The notes: a model not told the origin generated them from the letters alone. A stretch of 64,000 bases of DNA from Stutzerimonas azotifigens (GCF_013522725.1 NZ_JAAMRF010000009.1:184264-248263), one strand, 5' to 3'; shown: positions 18,463-28,238, counted from the first letter of the stretch. A program made the numbers and translations.

Positions 18463-20972
18463 ATAACGCTCCGGCAACCGATCCAGACCAGCTCCACGAT
18501 CAGTTCAACGACGTCTGGGGCAATCCGCGCGGCTGGCGCGCACTGACCATCGTCAACCACACCTCCATCGGCCTGCGCTTTCTGGTGACCGGGGCGTTCT
18601 TCTTTCTGGTCGGCGGGCTGATGGCCATGCTGATCCGCACCCAGTTGGCGCTGCCCGGCTATGAACTCATGGAGCCGGACGTCTACAACCAGATCTTCAC
18701 CATGCACGGCACGGTGATGATGTTCCTGTTCGCCGTGCCCATGATGGAAGGGCTTGCGGTCTATCTGATCCCGAAGATGATCGGCGCACGCGACCTGGTC
18801 TTCCCGCGGCTCTCGGCCCTTGGCTACTTCTGCTACCTGTTCGGTGGCCTGATCCTGCTCTCCAGTGTTTTCCTGGACCTGGCGCCGAAGGCCGGCTGGT
18901 TCATGTACACACCGCTGTCCAGCTCTGCCCACACGCCTGGGGTGAATTCCGATTTCTGGTTGCTCGGCATCACCTTCGTGGAGATTTCCGCCGTCTCGGC
19001 CGGGGTCGAGCTGGTGGTTTCGATCCTGCGTACCCGCACCAACGGCATGGCGCTGCACAAGATGCCGCTGTATGCCTGGTACATCCTGGTGATGGCCCTG
19101 ATGATCGTCGTTGGCTTCCCACCGCTGATCCTGGGAAGCATTCTGCTCGAACTCGAGCGCGCCGCCGGCATGCCCTTCTTCGATGTCGCCCGCGGTGGCG
19201 ATCCGATCCTATGGCAGCATCTTTTCTGGCTGTTCGGTCACCCCGAGGTGTACATCATCTTCCTGCCGGGTGCCGGCATCGTCTCGACCTTGCTGCCGGT
19301 GTTCTGCCAGCGCCCGCTGGTGGGTTATCGCTGGGTAGTGATGGGCGTCGTGACCACCGGCTTTCTCAGCTTCGGGCTCTGGGTCCACCACATGTTCACC
19401 GTCGGCATTCCGCAGTTGGCGCTGGGGTTCTTTTCGGCGGCCAGCATGCTCGTGGCGATACCCACCGGGGTGCAGATCTTCGCCTGGATCGCCACCCTAT
19501 GGCTCGGCCGCCCGGTCTACAAGGTGCCGATGCTGTGGCTGGTAGGCTTTCTGATCGTCTTCGTCTGCGGTGGGCTGACCGGGGTGATGCTGGCGCTGGT
19601 GCCGTTCGACTGGCAGGTGCATGACACCCATTTTGTCGTCGCCCACATGCACTACGTGCTGGTCGGCGGCATGTTCTTCCCGCTGATGGCCGGACTGTAT
19701 TACTGGCTACCGCATTTTTCCGGCCGAATGCCTTCGGCAAGACTCGGACGCTGGGGCTTCTGGCTGGTGTTCATTGGCTTCAACGTGACCTTCCTGGTGA
19801 TGCACTGGACCGGGCTGCTCGGCATGCCGCGCCGTGTCTACACCTACGACACGGGCCTGGGCTGGGACATGCCGAACCTGGTGTCGTCGATAGGCAGCTT
19901 CATCATGGCTATCGGCATCGCCACCATCCTGCTGGATATCGTCCTGCATTTCCGCTTCGGCCAACCTGCGCCGAAAAACCCGTGGAACGCGGACACGCTG
20001 GAATGGGGCACCAGCCTGCCGCCCAGCGCCTACAACTTCGTCAGCCTGCCGGACATCACGGATCGTCATCCGCTGTGGAAGGACCCGGACCTGCCCGACA
20101 GCATCGCGCGGGGCGAGCACGCCCTCACGGTGATCGACCATGGCCGTCGGGAGACCTGGGGTTCGGACCCGCTGAGTGGCAAGGTCAGGGAAATCATTCA
20201 CCTACCGGGGAACAGCTGGCTGCCTTTCATCGCATCGGTGTTTCTCGCGGTGCTCTGCCTGAGCTTGCTGACCAAGGTCTATATGCTCGCACTCGTAGCC
20301 TGCGCCGCAGCCATCGTGACGCTGCTGCGCTGGTCGTGGGAGAACGGCGCGCATCCGCTCGCCGCGCCGGACGCCCGCACCCAGCCGGGAGAGCCCCCGC
20401 TCCATTCGCGGACCTTCGACGGGCCGGGGCTGTGGGGCATGGGCGTGACGCTGCTGGCTGATGGCGCGCTTTACCTCTCGCTGATATTCGGCTGGTTCTA
20501 TCTCTGGACCGTCTCGCCGGAATGGCAGGTGCCGGATACCACGCTCGACGGCTGGCTGATGGGCGCCAGCGCCGCCATGTTGACTGTGGGCTCACTCTGG
20601 ATGCAGCGGATCGTGCACCGGATGCGGCAGGGCGACATTCACAACCTGCTCGGTAATCTGGCGCTGTCGGGCGGGCTTGCCTTCGTCCAGACTGGCGTAC
20701 TGATCTGGGTACTGGTCAACGCAGGGCTGCATGTCACCGAAACCGCGCACGATGCGGTGGTCTTCGTGATGCTTTTCTACAGCATCATGCATTGCGCCCT
20801 GGCTGCCGTGCTCACCGCGCTTCAGGCCTGGCGCGTCGGCTACGGCTACGTGGGGGAGAAGGCGCCCTACGAACCGGTGGTGGTTCTGCAGCTTTGGTAC
20901 TACAACCTGGCCGTGCTGTGGATCAGCTTCCTCGCGCTGGTCCTGTTCCCCGGCACCTGGGGAGGCGCCTGA
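18459..20972 (+). CDS. Fused cytochrome c oxidase subunits I and III
   Basis: Catalytic core of the oxidase. The first 560 or so residues are subunit I: heme ligand in IFTMHGTVMMF, the CuB/Tyr site HPEVYI, the His pair WVHHMF, and HDTHFVVAHMHY with heme a3 and a ligands. From about residue 590 the protein continues with subunit III-like helices (GVTLLADGALYLSLIFGWFY and a terminal set of helices to 837). Such I-III fusions are known in some caa3 oxidases. The start overlaps the coxB stop by four bases, and the stop overlaps the next gene by one, so translation is coupled. Confidence 0.94.
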   Translation: MNNAPATDPDQLHDQFNDVWGNPRGWRALTIVNHTSIGLRFLVTGAFFFLVGGLMAMLIRTQLALPGYELMEPDVYNQIFTMHGTVMMFLFAVPMMEGLAVYLIPKMIGARDLVFPRLSALGYFCYLFGGLILLSSVFLDLAPKAGWFMYTPLSSSAHTPGVNSDFWLLGITFVEISAVSAGVELVVSILRTRTNGMALHKMPLYAWYILVMALMIVVGFPPLILGSILLELERAAGMPFFDVARGGDPILWQHLFWLFGHPEVYIIFLPGAGIVSTLLPVFCQRPLVGYRWVVMGVVTTGFLSFGLWVHHMFTVGIPQLALGFFSAASMLVAIPTGVQIFAWIATLWLGRPVYKVPMLWLVGFLIVFVCGGLTGVMLALVPFDWQVHDTHFVVAHMHYVLVGGMFFPLMAGLYYWLPHFSGRMPSARLGRWGFWLVFIGFNVTFLVMHWTGLLGMPRRVYTYDTGLGWDMPNLVSSIGSFIMAIGIATILLDIVLHFRFGQPAPKNPWNADTLEWGTSLPPSAYNFVSLPDITDRHPLWKDPDLPDSIARGEHALTVIDHGRRETWGSDPLSGKVREIIHLPGNSWLPFIASVFLAVLCLSLLTKVYMLALVACAAAIVTLLRWSWENGAHPLAAPDARTQPGEPPLHSRTFDGPGLWGMGVTLLADGALYLSLIFGWFYLWTVSPEWQVPDTTLDGWLMGASAAMLTVGSLWMQRIVHRMRQGDIHNLLGNLALSGGLAFVQTGVLIWVLVNAGLHVTETAHDAVVFVMLFYSIMHCALAAVLTALQAWRVGYGYVGEKAPYEPVVVLQLWYYNLAVLWISFLALVLFPGTWGGA

Positions 20973-21334
20973 TGTCGAAATACGCCCGTACATCGCCTTA
21001 CCACCCGATCCAGATTCCCCTGGGCTTCGTGCTCTGGAGCTGCTGGTTCGTCGCCATGTATGGCGGCCATGCCATAGCCTGCGAAATCAACCCACCCGAC
21101 CCGACGCTGGGCCCCTGGAACTGGCTCAATGCGGTGCTGGGCCTGCTCACGCTGGTCACCCTGGCGATCCTGCTGGTGCAGGCGCGGCGCTTCTGGAAGC
21201 TGTCGCGCATGACCGACGAGCTCAACGAGCGGCAGATCTTCGTCACCAAAATCACCTCTGGGCTCCACCTGATCGCCGCACTGGCGACCCTCTACGTCGG
21301 CATCCCTCTGGTGCAATTGCCGCCATGCATATGA
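20972..21334 (+). CDS. Small membrane protein of the caa3 oxidase operon
   Basis: A 120-residue protein with three predicted helices: about 14-32 (GFVLWSCWFVAMYGGHAIA), 51-68 and 98-114. I do not recognise a named family. The ATG at 20972 overlaps the upstream stop (TGATG), and the next start overlaps this gene by 10 bases, so it is an integral part of the operon. By position it may be a small structural subunit (like subunit IV) or an assembly factor. A longer frame from 20792 lies inside the upstream gene and was rejected. Confidence 0.75.
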   Translation: MSKYARTSPYHPIQIPLGFVLWSCWFVAMYGGHAIACEINPPDPTLGPWNWLNAVLGLLTLVTLAILLVQARRFWKLSRMTDELNERQIFVTKITSGLHLIAALATLYVGIPLVQLPPCI

Positions 21335-22152
21335 AATCGGTTTCGGCCCTGGCCCTGCTCGTCCTGGCCCGCCCCGCCGCCGCCCACGGCCTGTTCGATG
21401 CGCATTTCAGCGAGCGCCTGCCCCTGCTGCTCACCGCACTGCTGCTGGCCGGCGCCTGGCTGCTGTATCTGCTCGGTTCCCGTCGCGTGCCGCCACGACG
21501 CAGCGAAGCGGCGTGGTTCCACGGTGCGATGCTGATCTGTGCCTATGCGGTGTTCGGCCCGATAGACGACTGGGCCGAGACCAGCACCAGCCTGCACATG
21601 ACTCAGCACATGCTGTTCATCGTGGTCATCGCCCCCATGTGGGCGCTGGCCAGACCATTGCCCCAGTGGCGTGGCGTCACCGGTCGCCTGGGTCAGCCGT
21701 TGTGGACGGCGATACTGCGCGCCGGGCGCTACCCCACCGCGCTGGCAATGCTGCACGGCGCGATCATCTGGATCTGGCACGCCCCCAAGCTCTACCTGTT
21801 GGCACTGGACAACCTTTGGTGGCATGCCTTCGAGCATGCCTGCTTTCTGTTCAGCGGCTGGCTGTTCTGGTGGTCAGTGCTGCGGGCCAATCCCAAGCAG
21901 GTACCCCAGGCGCTGATGGCCTTGCTGCTGACGCTGATGCACACCGGCCTGCTGGGCGCCCTGCTGACCTTCGGTACCTCGTCTTTCTATGGTGCGCACC
22001 GTGACGTGCAGGATCAGCAACTGGCCGGCCTGATCATGTGGGTGCCCGGTGGGCTGGTGTATCTGGGGGCCGGCGCCTGGATCGCCTGGCGCTGGCTCAC
22101 GCGGATGTGGCGTCGTCAGCAGGAGCGGCCCGCTACCGACCACCACTTCTAA
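21325..22152 (+). CDS. ctaG: caa3-type CtaG cytochrome oxidase assembly protein
   Basis: Multi-helix inner-membrane protein of the caa3_CtaG family, associated with assembly of caa3 oxidases. The 275-residue product has a signal-like start, then about seven helices with conserved histidines in SLHMTQHMLFIVVIAPM, LHGAIIWIWHAPKLY and WWHAFEHACFLFSGWLFW, which could bind copper. It overlaps the preceding gene by 10 bases. An ATG two codons further (21331) is an equal alternative. It is not the soluble Cox11-type protein that shares the ctaG name in other bacteria. Confidence 0.87.
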   Translation: MHMKSVSALALLVLARPAAAHGLFDAHFSERLPLLLTALLLAGAWLLYLLGSRRVPPRRSEAAWFHGAMLICAYAVFGPIDDWAETSTSLHMTQHMLFIVVIAPMWALARPLPQWRGVTGRLGQPLWTAILRAGRYPTALAMLHGAIIWIWHAPKLYLLALDNLWWHAFEHACFLFSGWLFWWSVLRANPKQVPQALMALLLTLMHTGLLGALLTFGTSSFYGAHRDVQDQQLAGLIMWVPGGLVYLGAGAWIAWRWLTRMWRRQQERPATDHHF

Positions 22153-22316
22153 GCGGTCAGACCTTGTTACGCATGGCTGGCCGCAAGACTGTCCGGTTGC
22201 GGTCTAATGCGCCCCTGCCAGCACACCGGGCACCCCGGAAGGTAGCGGTTCAAGCCAAGCGTACGCGTTAACCGGCCTGCGGCACCTGCAGGCCCCTGTA
22301 AGAGGAAGCAACACCC

Positions 22317-23765
22317 ATGACGGAATCCACTCCAAGCCGAACGGCGGATATCGCCGCCTGGATCGGCCTGTTCCTGGGGCCCCTGTGCCTGCTGCTGTGT
22401 ATTCTGACCGAGCCACCGGCCGGCCTGTCGGACACGGCCTGGCTTACGGTCGGCCTGGCTGCGCTGATGGCGATCTGGTGGGCCACCGAAGCGCTACCGA
22501 TCCCCGCGACTTCGCTGCTGCCGATCCTGCTGATCCCGCTGCTGGGGATCGACACCATGGCCAAGGCGACCGCGCCCTACGCCAACCCCACCATTTTCCT
22601 TTTTCTCGGCGGTTTCCTGCTGGGCCTGGCCATGCAGCGCTGGAACCTGCATAAACGCATCGCACTGGCGACCCTGCTCGCCGTCGGCAGCCAGCCGAGC
22701 AAGCAGATCGCCGGGTTCATGATCGCCACCGCATTCATCAGCATGTGGGTGAGCAACACCGCCACCAGCATCATGATGCTGCCGATCGGCCTGTCGGTGA
22801 TCGGCCTGTTGGTATCCAACAGCGAACCGAAGGAGAGCGAGCGCTTCACGGTCGCGCTGCTGCTGGGTATCGCCTACGCCGCCAGCGTCGGCGGGGTCGC
22901 CACGCTGATCGGCACGCCGCCCAATGCGTTGCTGGCCGCGTTCCTGCGCGAGAACCATGACGTGCATATCGGCTTCGGCCAGTGGATGCTGCTCGGCGTG
23001 CCGGTAACGGTCGCCATGCTGACCTTCATCTGGTGGTGGCTGACGCGTGGCGGTTTCAAGCTCCACGGTGGCGACAGCCGCGGCCTGCTGGAAAAGGAAA
23101 TGGCCGAGCTCGGCCCCATGTCCCGTGCGGAAAAGCTGGTCGCCGTGGTATTCGTGCTGGCGGCCCTCTCCTGGATCTTCCAGCCGATGCTGGCCGGCTA
23201 CATCAGTGGCATCGACGACACCAGCATTGCCATGGCGGCCGCGCTGTCGCTGTTCCTGATCCCGGTCAACCGCCGCGAGCGGGTATTCCTGATGGATTGG
23301 GATACCGCGAACAAGGTGCCGTGGGGCGTGCTGCTGCTCTTTGGCGGTGGCTTGTCGCTGGCCGGTGTGATCGGCGCCTCGGGGCTGGCCCAGTGGATCG
23401 CGCAGAGCCTGCAGGGCATCGATGCCCTTCCGCTGATCCTGATGATCGGCCTGGTCACCCTGGTGATCACCTTCCTTACCGAGATCACTTCGAACACCGC
23501 CACCGCCGCAGCGTTCCTGCCTCTGCTCGGCGCACTGGCCGTGGCCCAGGGCCTGCCACCGGAAATGCTCGCGATTCCAGCCGCCATCGCGGCGAGCTGC
23601 GCCTTCATGATGCCGGTGGCAACACCGCCGAACGCCATCGTCTTCGGCACCGGGCAGATGAAGATCCAGTCGATGATCAAGGCCGGCTTTGCCATCAACC
23701 TGTTTGGCGTGGTGCTGGTCACCTGCCTGTGCTACCTGCTGATCGGGGTGATCTGGGGCGCGTGA
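22317..23765 (+). CDS. DASS/SLC13-family sodium:dicarboxylate symporter
   Basis: Inner-membrane transporter likely importing C4-dicarboxylates or citrate with sodium. The 482-residue product has about 11 helices and the duplicated Ser-Asn-Thr motifs of this family: VSNTATSIMMLP near residue 145 and TSNTATAAAFLPLLGA near 395, each followed by a helix with Pro/Gly breaks (GTPPNALLA and ATPPNAIVFG). These form the substrate and sodium sites in the VcINDY structure. ATG at 22317 follows AGAGGAAG. It stands alone on the plus strand. Substrate cannot be told from sequence alone. Confidence 0.9.
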   Translation: MTESTPSRTADIAAWIGLFLGPLCLLLCILTEPPAGLSDTAWLTVGLAALMAIWWATEALPIPATSLLPILLIPLLGIDTMAKATAPYANPTIFLFLGGFLLGLAMQRWNLHKRIALATLLAVGSQPSKQIAGFMIATAFISMWVSNTATSIMMLPIGLSVIGLLVSNSEPKESERFTVALLLGIAYAASVGGVATLIGTPPNALLAAFLRENHDVHIGFGQWMLLGVPVTVAMLTFIWWWLTRGGFKLHGGDSRGLLEKEMAELGPMSRAEKLVAVVFVLAALSWIFQPMLAGYISGIDDTSIAMAAALSLFLIPVNRRERVFLMDWDTANKVPWGVLLLFGGGLSLAGVIGASGLAQWIAQSLQGIDALPLILMIGLVTLVITFLTEITSNTATAAAFLPLLGALAVAQGLPPEMLAIPAAIAASCAFMMPVATPPNAIVFGTGQMKIQSMIKAGFAINLFGVVLVTCLCYLLIGVIWGA

Positions 23766-23818
23766 CGCGGCCTCGCCTCGGATGTGATCCACTCCCACGG
23801 GTACGGCACATCCCATCC

Positions 23819-23840
23819 TTGTGGGAGCGGCTACCGCTCA
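23819..23840. repeat. REP-like element
   Basis: TTGTGGGAGCGGCTACCGCTC: a short palindrome (GAGCGG/CCGCTC) with the GTGGGAGCGG start common to Pseudomonas REP units. It lies in the gap between the convergent transporter and efp genes. Confidence 0.5.
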
Positions 23841-23909
23841 CCGCCAGGCTCACTACGGACAGCCACGACCGCGGTCCCTGCAGCAGCTAAACGCGGCAAT
23901 AACGCCCAC

Positions 23910-23934
23910 AAAAAAGCCCGGCGCTTGGCCGGGC
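23910..23934 (-). terminator. Rho-independent terminator of efp
   Basis: GCCCGGC/GCCGGGC stem of 7 bp (23916-23922 with 23928-23934), 5-base loop and, on the minus strand, six T residues. It lies just past the efp stop. Confidence 0.9.
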
Positions 23935-23953
23935 TTCTCGAGTCGCGAGGGCC

Positions 23954-24520
23954 TCAGGCCTTAACGCGCGACTTGTACTCACCGGTACGGGTGTCGATTT
24001 CGATCGAGTCGCCGATTTCGCAGAAGGCGGAAACCTGCAGCTCGGCACCGTTCTTCAGGCGGGCGGTCTTCATGACCTTGCCGGAAGTGTCGCCACGAAC
24101 GGACGGCTCGGTGTAGACGATTTCACGAACGATGGTGGTCGGCAGTTCGACGGAGATCACCTTGTCGTTGTAGAACACCGCTTCGCAGACGTCGGTCATG
24201 CCGTCTTCGATGAAGGTCATGACGCCTTCGAGATCATCTTTCTCGATCTCGTATTGGTTGAACTCATCGTCCATGAACACGTAGAGCGGGTCGGCGAAGT
24301 AGGAATAGGTCACTTCCTTGCGCTCGAGGATAACCGGCTCGAGCTTGTCGTCGGCCTTGTACACGGTCTCGGTGGCAGAACCGTTGAGCAGGTTCTTCAG
24401 CTTCATCTTGACCACGGCACTGTTGCGGCCGGACTTGTTGAATTCGGCTTTCTGGATAACCCAGGGCGCGCCATTGATGATGGCCACCTGGCCGGCACGA
24501 AACTCTTGTGCGGTTTTCAT
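23954..24520 (-). CDS. efp: Translation elongation factor P
   Basis: EF-P binds ribosomes stalled at polyproline and promotes peptide bond formation. The 188-residue product has the three beta-barrel domains of the family. The tip of the domain I loop reads NKSGRNSA with Arg32, the residue that carries rhamnose in Pseudomonas; lysine-type EF-P would have Lys here. The downstream domains include the signature with [16 protein letters not shown] at 24520 was chosen because the nine residues before it in the open frame are not part of EF-P. The gene lies 42 bases after earP in the same direction, so modifier and target are probably co-transcribed. Confidence 0.97.
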   Translation of the reverse strand: MKTAQEFRAGQVAIINGAPWVIQKAEFNKSGRNSAVVKMKLKNLLNGSATETVYKADDKLEPVILERKEVTYSYFADPLYVFMDDEFNQYEIEKDDLEGVMTFIEDGMTDVCEAVFYNDKVISVELPTTIVREIVYTEPSVRGDTSGKVMKTARLKNGAELQVSAFCEIGDSIEIDTRTGEYKSRVKA

Positions 24521-24562
24521 ACGAATATCCGATGGGATTAGAGACAAAAAACAGGCCGCGTA

Positions 24563-25711
24563 TCATAGCCAATCTGTGTAAAAAAACACCAGCTTTGCGG
24601 CCAGATCACCGTTGCTGGTCTGAATCTGCGTCCATCGCTCGGCATGGTTCACCAGCTCGGCGTGGTGCTCGCGCATCTGGCGCCAAGCCTGTCCCGCGCC
24701 CTGCCCTGCGTTCCAGGCCTGCCAGAACGCCCAGAGCGCATCGCGAGCTGCAGTGGAGAGGCCATCGGCATACAGCTCGAAGAACGCCCGCAGCTTGTCC
24801 CAATGGGCGCCCTCTTCCTGCGGATAGATATGCCAGACCAGTGGCCGACCCGCCCATTGTGCGCGAATGAAGGACTCCTCGCCGCGTACCGCATTGAAAT
24901 CGCAGCACCAGAGCAGACGGTCATACTCATCCTGGGTCATGAACGGGAGCACCGCGATCTGCAACGCTCCGCGCTGCCGTTGCGTGCCAGCCATCAGTTG
25001 GCCTTCGTTGAGCCAGCGCTCCACATCGGCCAGCACGCGACCAACCGGCACCAGAAGCAATGTCGGCTCCGACCCCTCGGCCAGCGCGTCGAGCCAGCCT
25101 GCCACCGCAGCGTTTTCGTAGGCGAACAGCGAAACGACCTGCGCCCCGTCCGGCACGGTGACACCCATCTGACCGAGAAAGGCTTCGCGCGAAGCGGCCC
25201 GCTGAAACGCCCGGCGCTCGTCGAGCAGACCAGTTTCACGTATCAAGCCGCCGGTTTCCGACTCGAAGCCCGGAAAGAAAAAGTACTTCTGCAGCCCGTT
25301 CGGCTGCAGCGATGGCAACGTATGGCAGCCCTTGATCCAGCCCTCTGCACTGAGGTATTCGAGGTTGAGCCAGAGGATCCGTCGTCCGCTATCAGACATC
25401 GCCTGGATGTAGGCCTGCGGCAGGTTGCAGGCAAACGCCTCGATGACCACATCGCCCGGCTCGGCACCGAGCCACTCGCGCGGCCAGTGCCGAACTTCGA
25501 CGCCCGCGTGGACTTGGCTCTGTACATCCGCCCGCGCTCCCGGGCACAGCGCGACGAAGGTTTCCAGGTCATCGACCCACAGCCTCACCGCCTGACCGTG
25601 CTCGGCAACAAGCTGCCGCGCCAGGCGCCAAGTCACGCCGATGTCGCCATAGTTGTCCACCACGGCGCAGAAGATGTCCCATAGAGGTCTTGCAGCCACG
25701 AGAAGCTCCAT
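24563..25711 (-). CDS. earP: EF-P arginine rhamnosyltransferase EarP
   Basis: EarP is an inverting glycosyltransferase (GT-B fold) that moves rhamnose from dTDP-L-rhamnose to Arg32 of EF-P. The 382-residue product opens with the conserved WDIFCAVVDNYGDIGVTWRL, including the aspartates of the DNYGD motif needed for activity, and has the C-terminal nucleotide-binding region with DFNAVRGEESFIRAQWAGRP. Length matches the family. The ATG at 25711 and a GTG four codons later (better placed behind GGAG) are both possible starts. The efp gene follows immediately, with Arg32 intact, making a complete modification pair. Confidence 0.95.
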   Translation of the reverse strand: MELLVAARPLWDIFCAVVDNYGDIGVTWRLARQLVAEHGQAVRLWVDDLETFVALCPGARADVQSQVHAGVEVRHWPREWLGAEPGDVVIEAFACNLPQAYIQAMSDSGRRILWLNLEYLSAEGWIKGCHTLPSLQPNGLQKYFFFPGFESETGGLIRETGLLDERRAFQRAASREAFLGQMGVTVPDGAQVVSLFAYENAAVAGWLDALAEGSEPTLLLVPVGRVLADVERWLNEGQLMAGTQRQRGALQIAVLPFMTQDEYDRLLWCCDFNAVRGEESFIRAQWAGRPLVWHIYPQEEGAHWDKLRAFFELYADGLSTAARDALWAFWQAWNAGQGAGQAWRQMREHHAELVNHAERWTQIQTSNGDLAAKLVFFYTDWL

Positions 25712-25865
25712 TAGGCGAAAACGTTGATTGTCGCTCTATCCGAGGCAGGCACGGCAGCGCCGCGCATCGAGCGCAGGCAATTTTTGATAATAAGGAGAAT
25801 CGAGAGAGCGAAGTGGCTGATCAGCCATTGACTGGAGCCTGTCATCGACAGGCCTGACGTTATGG

Positions 25866-25977
25866 AGGCGACCCTACCAGCCACACCCCGGCACACAATG
25901 TCACCGCTGCGGCTGCTTCCTTCCGGACCTGACCGGGTTCACGGCTGATCGTTGCGGGGGGACCGGCAGGGCCACCA
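25866..25977 (-). ncRNA. ffs: Signal recognition particle RNA (4.5S)
   Basis: The minus strand carries the universally conserved apical segment CAGGTCCGGAAGGAAGCAGC, which binds Ffh. The flanks pair as one long hairpin: GGTGGCCCTGCCGG at the 5' end with CTGGTAGGGTCGCC at the 3' end, allowing G-U pairs. Size is about 110 nt, as for bacterial 4.5S RNA. Ends are approximate. It sits between earP and the 3' end of the O-antigen operon. Confidence 0.95.
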
Positions 25978-26111
25978 TAACGAAACCCGCCTGGCGGCGA
26001 GCCGCGCCATTGTACCGGCTTGCGAGCAAGTTACAACCTGCGCCGCCCATCAATTGCACCGACAAAATGCCACAGCCGCGCAATGTCCGCTGGCCGAAGC
26101 CCAATAGACCT

Positions 26112-28124
26112 TCACAGGTCGCTGGGACCGGCGCGACGCTTCTGGTAGATGAGATCGACGATCTCCCCTTCGGGCATGTAGCCACTCACCGCCTCGCGCA
26201 GCAGCAGGCGGACAGCGGGATAGTCGTCGTCCATCACCGCTTTGTGCAGCCTGCCCAAAAACTGTTTCAGGTCGTCCCAACTCATGCATTCCTCTGCCGC
26301 CCGCATGATCATCGGATGCTCGGTCGGACTGACGTTCTCGCCAATCAGCAGCTCTTCGTAGAGCTTTTCTCCTGGCCGTAACCCCGTATAGACAATTGGG
26401 ATATCGCCCTGCGGATTCTTCTCGGAACGCACGCTGAGTCCCGACAGGTGGATGAGCTTCTGGGCCAACTTGGCAATACGGACCGGTTGCCCCATGTCCA
26501 GCACGAAGACATCTCCGCCCTCGCCCATCGAGCCTGCCTGAATGACCAGCTGTGCCGCTTCCGGAATAGTCATGAAATAGCGGGTAATGTTGGGATGCGT
26601 CACGGTCACCGGGCCACCGGCTCGAATCTGCTCGTGGAAGCGAGGAATGACTGAACCGGAGGACCCCAACACATTACCGAAGCGCACCATGGAAAACCGC
26701 GTCTTGTTCACGTGATGCACCGGGTCTGAGTCAAAGAGCACCGGAGCGGTCTCGCGCGCCAGGGCTTGCAGCACCATTTCAGCGACCCGCTTGGTGCTTC
26801 CCATGACATTGGTCGGCCGCACCGCCTTATCAGTCGATACCAGTACGAAATGGCTGACGCCTGAGCGGATGGCCGCCTGCACGGTATGGAGCGTACCGAA
26901 CACGTTGTTGAGCACCCCCTCTGCGACATTGTGCTCAACCATCGGCACATGCTTGTAAGCGGCGGCGTGGTAGATGGTTTCCACCTCCCAGGTGCGCAAC
27001 ACGTCTTCCAGACGCTGGGGGTTGCGTATGGACCCCAAAATCGGCACCAGCCGAATGGGCTGCGACACCCGCTCCACGACTTCCTCCAGCTCCGTGTGAA
27101 TGCGGTAGAGGTTGAATTCGCTGTGTTCGTAAAGCAGCAAGGTGCTGGGCTGGGTGGCAAGTATCTGGCGACAAAGCTCCGAGCCGATAGAACCTCCCGC
27201 GCCCGTCACCATGACCACACGGCCCTGTATGCATTTTTCGAACAGGGCCCGGTCTGGCGGGACCGCGTCTCGTCCAAGCAGGTCGGCGATGTCCACCTCT
27301 TGGATATCTTCAACCCGTACGGTGCCACTGGCCAGATCATGGAACGCCGGCACACTGCGCACATGTAGAGGGTATTGCTCCAGCGCTTCGAGTATTTCCC
27401 GCCTACGGCCGCGCGAAGTAGAAGGAACCGCCAGAAGAATCTCCTCGGCGCCAGTATCGTCGATCATCTGGCTGATATGAGCGGCGCTGTATACACGCAA
27501 ACCGGCAATGACCCGATTGTCGATATTCGGATCATCATCGATAAACGCCACGGGCCGCATCGCACGACCAAGTCGCAGCGCGGCGACCAATTGGTTACCG
27601 GCGACACCCGCCCCGTATACCGCGACCTTGGTGAGCCCTGCATCCCGTCCTTGAAAATTGAGCGTGTGGTTGGAGGAGAACCAGTCCCCCATGAAGTACT
27701 GGCGCAGCACCAAGCGCAAGCCGCCAATCAGCACCAGGCTCAACCACCAGTAATTGAATACCATCGAACGGGGGATCAGCTTCGGCGCGTCCTGGTACCA
27801 GTACACCGCCAGCGACAGCGTCAGCGCCGAGAGGGTCACAGCCTTGGCGATGGCAATCAAGGCATCGTTGCCTAGGTAACGCATCACCGCCCGATACATG
27901 CCGAGCCGAATGAACAGAGGAACGGAAATCATCGGCGCCAGCAGGAACAGCCAGAGATGCCCCCCTAACGGCTCTATATCCTTGACCTCTCCCAGACGGA
28001 CCGCAAACGCCAGCCAGAGTGCTACCCACACTAGCAGCACATCTACGACCACCTGAATGGCGCGCTTGGACCGACGGGGAAGGCTAACCAGTCGGCAACG
28101 CAGATTTTCAGCGACTCTTAACAC
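26112..28124 (-). CDS. wbpM: UDP-HexNAc 4,6-dehydratase, WbpM type
   Basis: Membrane-bound dehydratase that makes UDP-4-keto-6-deoxy-GlcNAc, precursor of sugars such as FucNAc or QuiNAc. The 670-residue product has four N-terminal helices (within about 20-145), a first Rossmann-like domain (KVAVYGAGVAGNQL, about 168-280) and a catalytic SDR domain with TGAGGSIGSELCRQ near 307 and VSTDKAVRPTNVMGSTKR, the altered SxxK region typical of this subgroup. The start is GTG at 28124 behind an AAGG motif. It is the last gene of the operon, 114 bases after wbpL, as at the 3' end of Pseudomonas O-antigen clusters. Confidence 0.93.
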   Translation of the reverse strand: MLRVAENLRCRLVSLPRRSKRAIQVVVDVLLVWVALWLAFAVRLGEVKDIEPLGGHLWLFLLAPMISVPLFIRLGMYRAVMRYLGNDALIAIAKAVTLSALTLSLAVYWYQDAPKLIPRSMVFNYWWLSLVLIGGLRLVLRQYFMGDWFSSNHTLNFQGRDAGLTKVAVYGAGVAGNQLVAALRLGRAMRPVAFIDDDPNIDNRVIAGLRVYSAAHISQMIDDTGAEEILLAVPSTSRGRRREILEALEQYPLHVRSVPAFHDLASGTVRVEDIQEVDIADLLGRDAVPPDRALFEKCIQGRVVMVTGAGGSIGSELCRQILATQPSTLLLYEHSEFNLYRIHTELEEVVERVSQPIRLVPILGSIRNPQRLEDVLRTWEVETIYHAAAYKHVPMVEHNVAEGVLNNVFGTLHTVQAAIRSGVSHFVLVSTDKAVRPTNVMGSTKRVAEMVLQALARETAPVLFDSDPVHHVNKTRFSMVRFGNVLGSSGSVIPRFHEQIRAGGPVTVTHPNITRYFMTIPEAAQLVIQAGSMGEGGDVFVLDMGQPVRIAKLAQKLIHLSGLSVRSEKNPQGDIPIVYTGLRPGEKLYEELLIGENVSPTEHPMIMRAAEECMSWDDLKQFLGRLHKAVMDDDYPAVRLLLREAVSGYMPEGEIVDLIYQKRRAGPSDL

Positions 28125-28238
28125 CGGTCACCCTTGTTCCAATGAATTGTTACGACTGATGCGCCATCAGACCTTTGCCGAATAACAATGTCCGCAGCGC
28201 AACGTTGGAAAATATCTCCATACCAGCCCACCCGATTG

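Noticed and set aside
22494..23816. 440-codon minus-strand frame opposite the DASS transporter
   Set aside because: Mirror of membrane-helix codons, rich in His, Gln and Asp; no family features.
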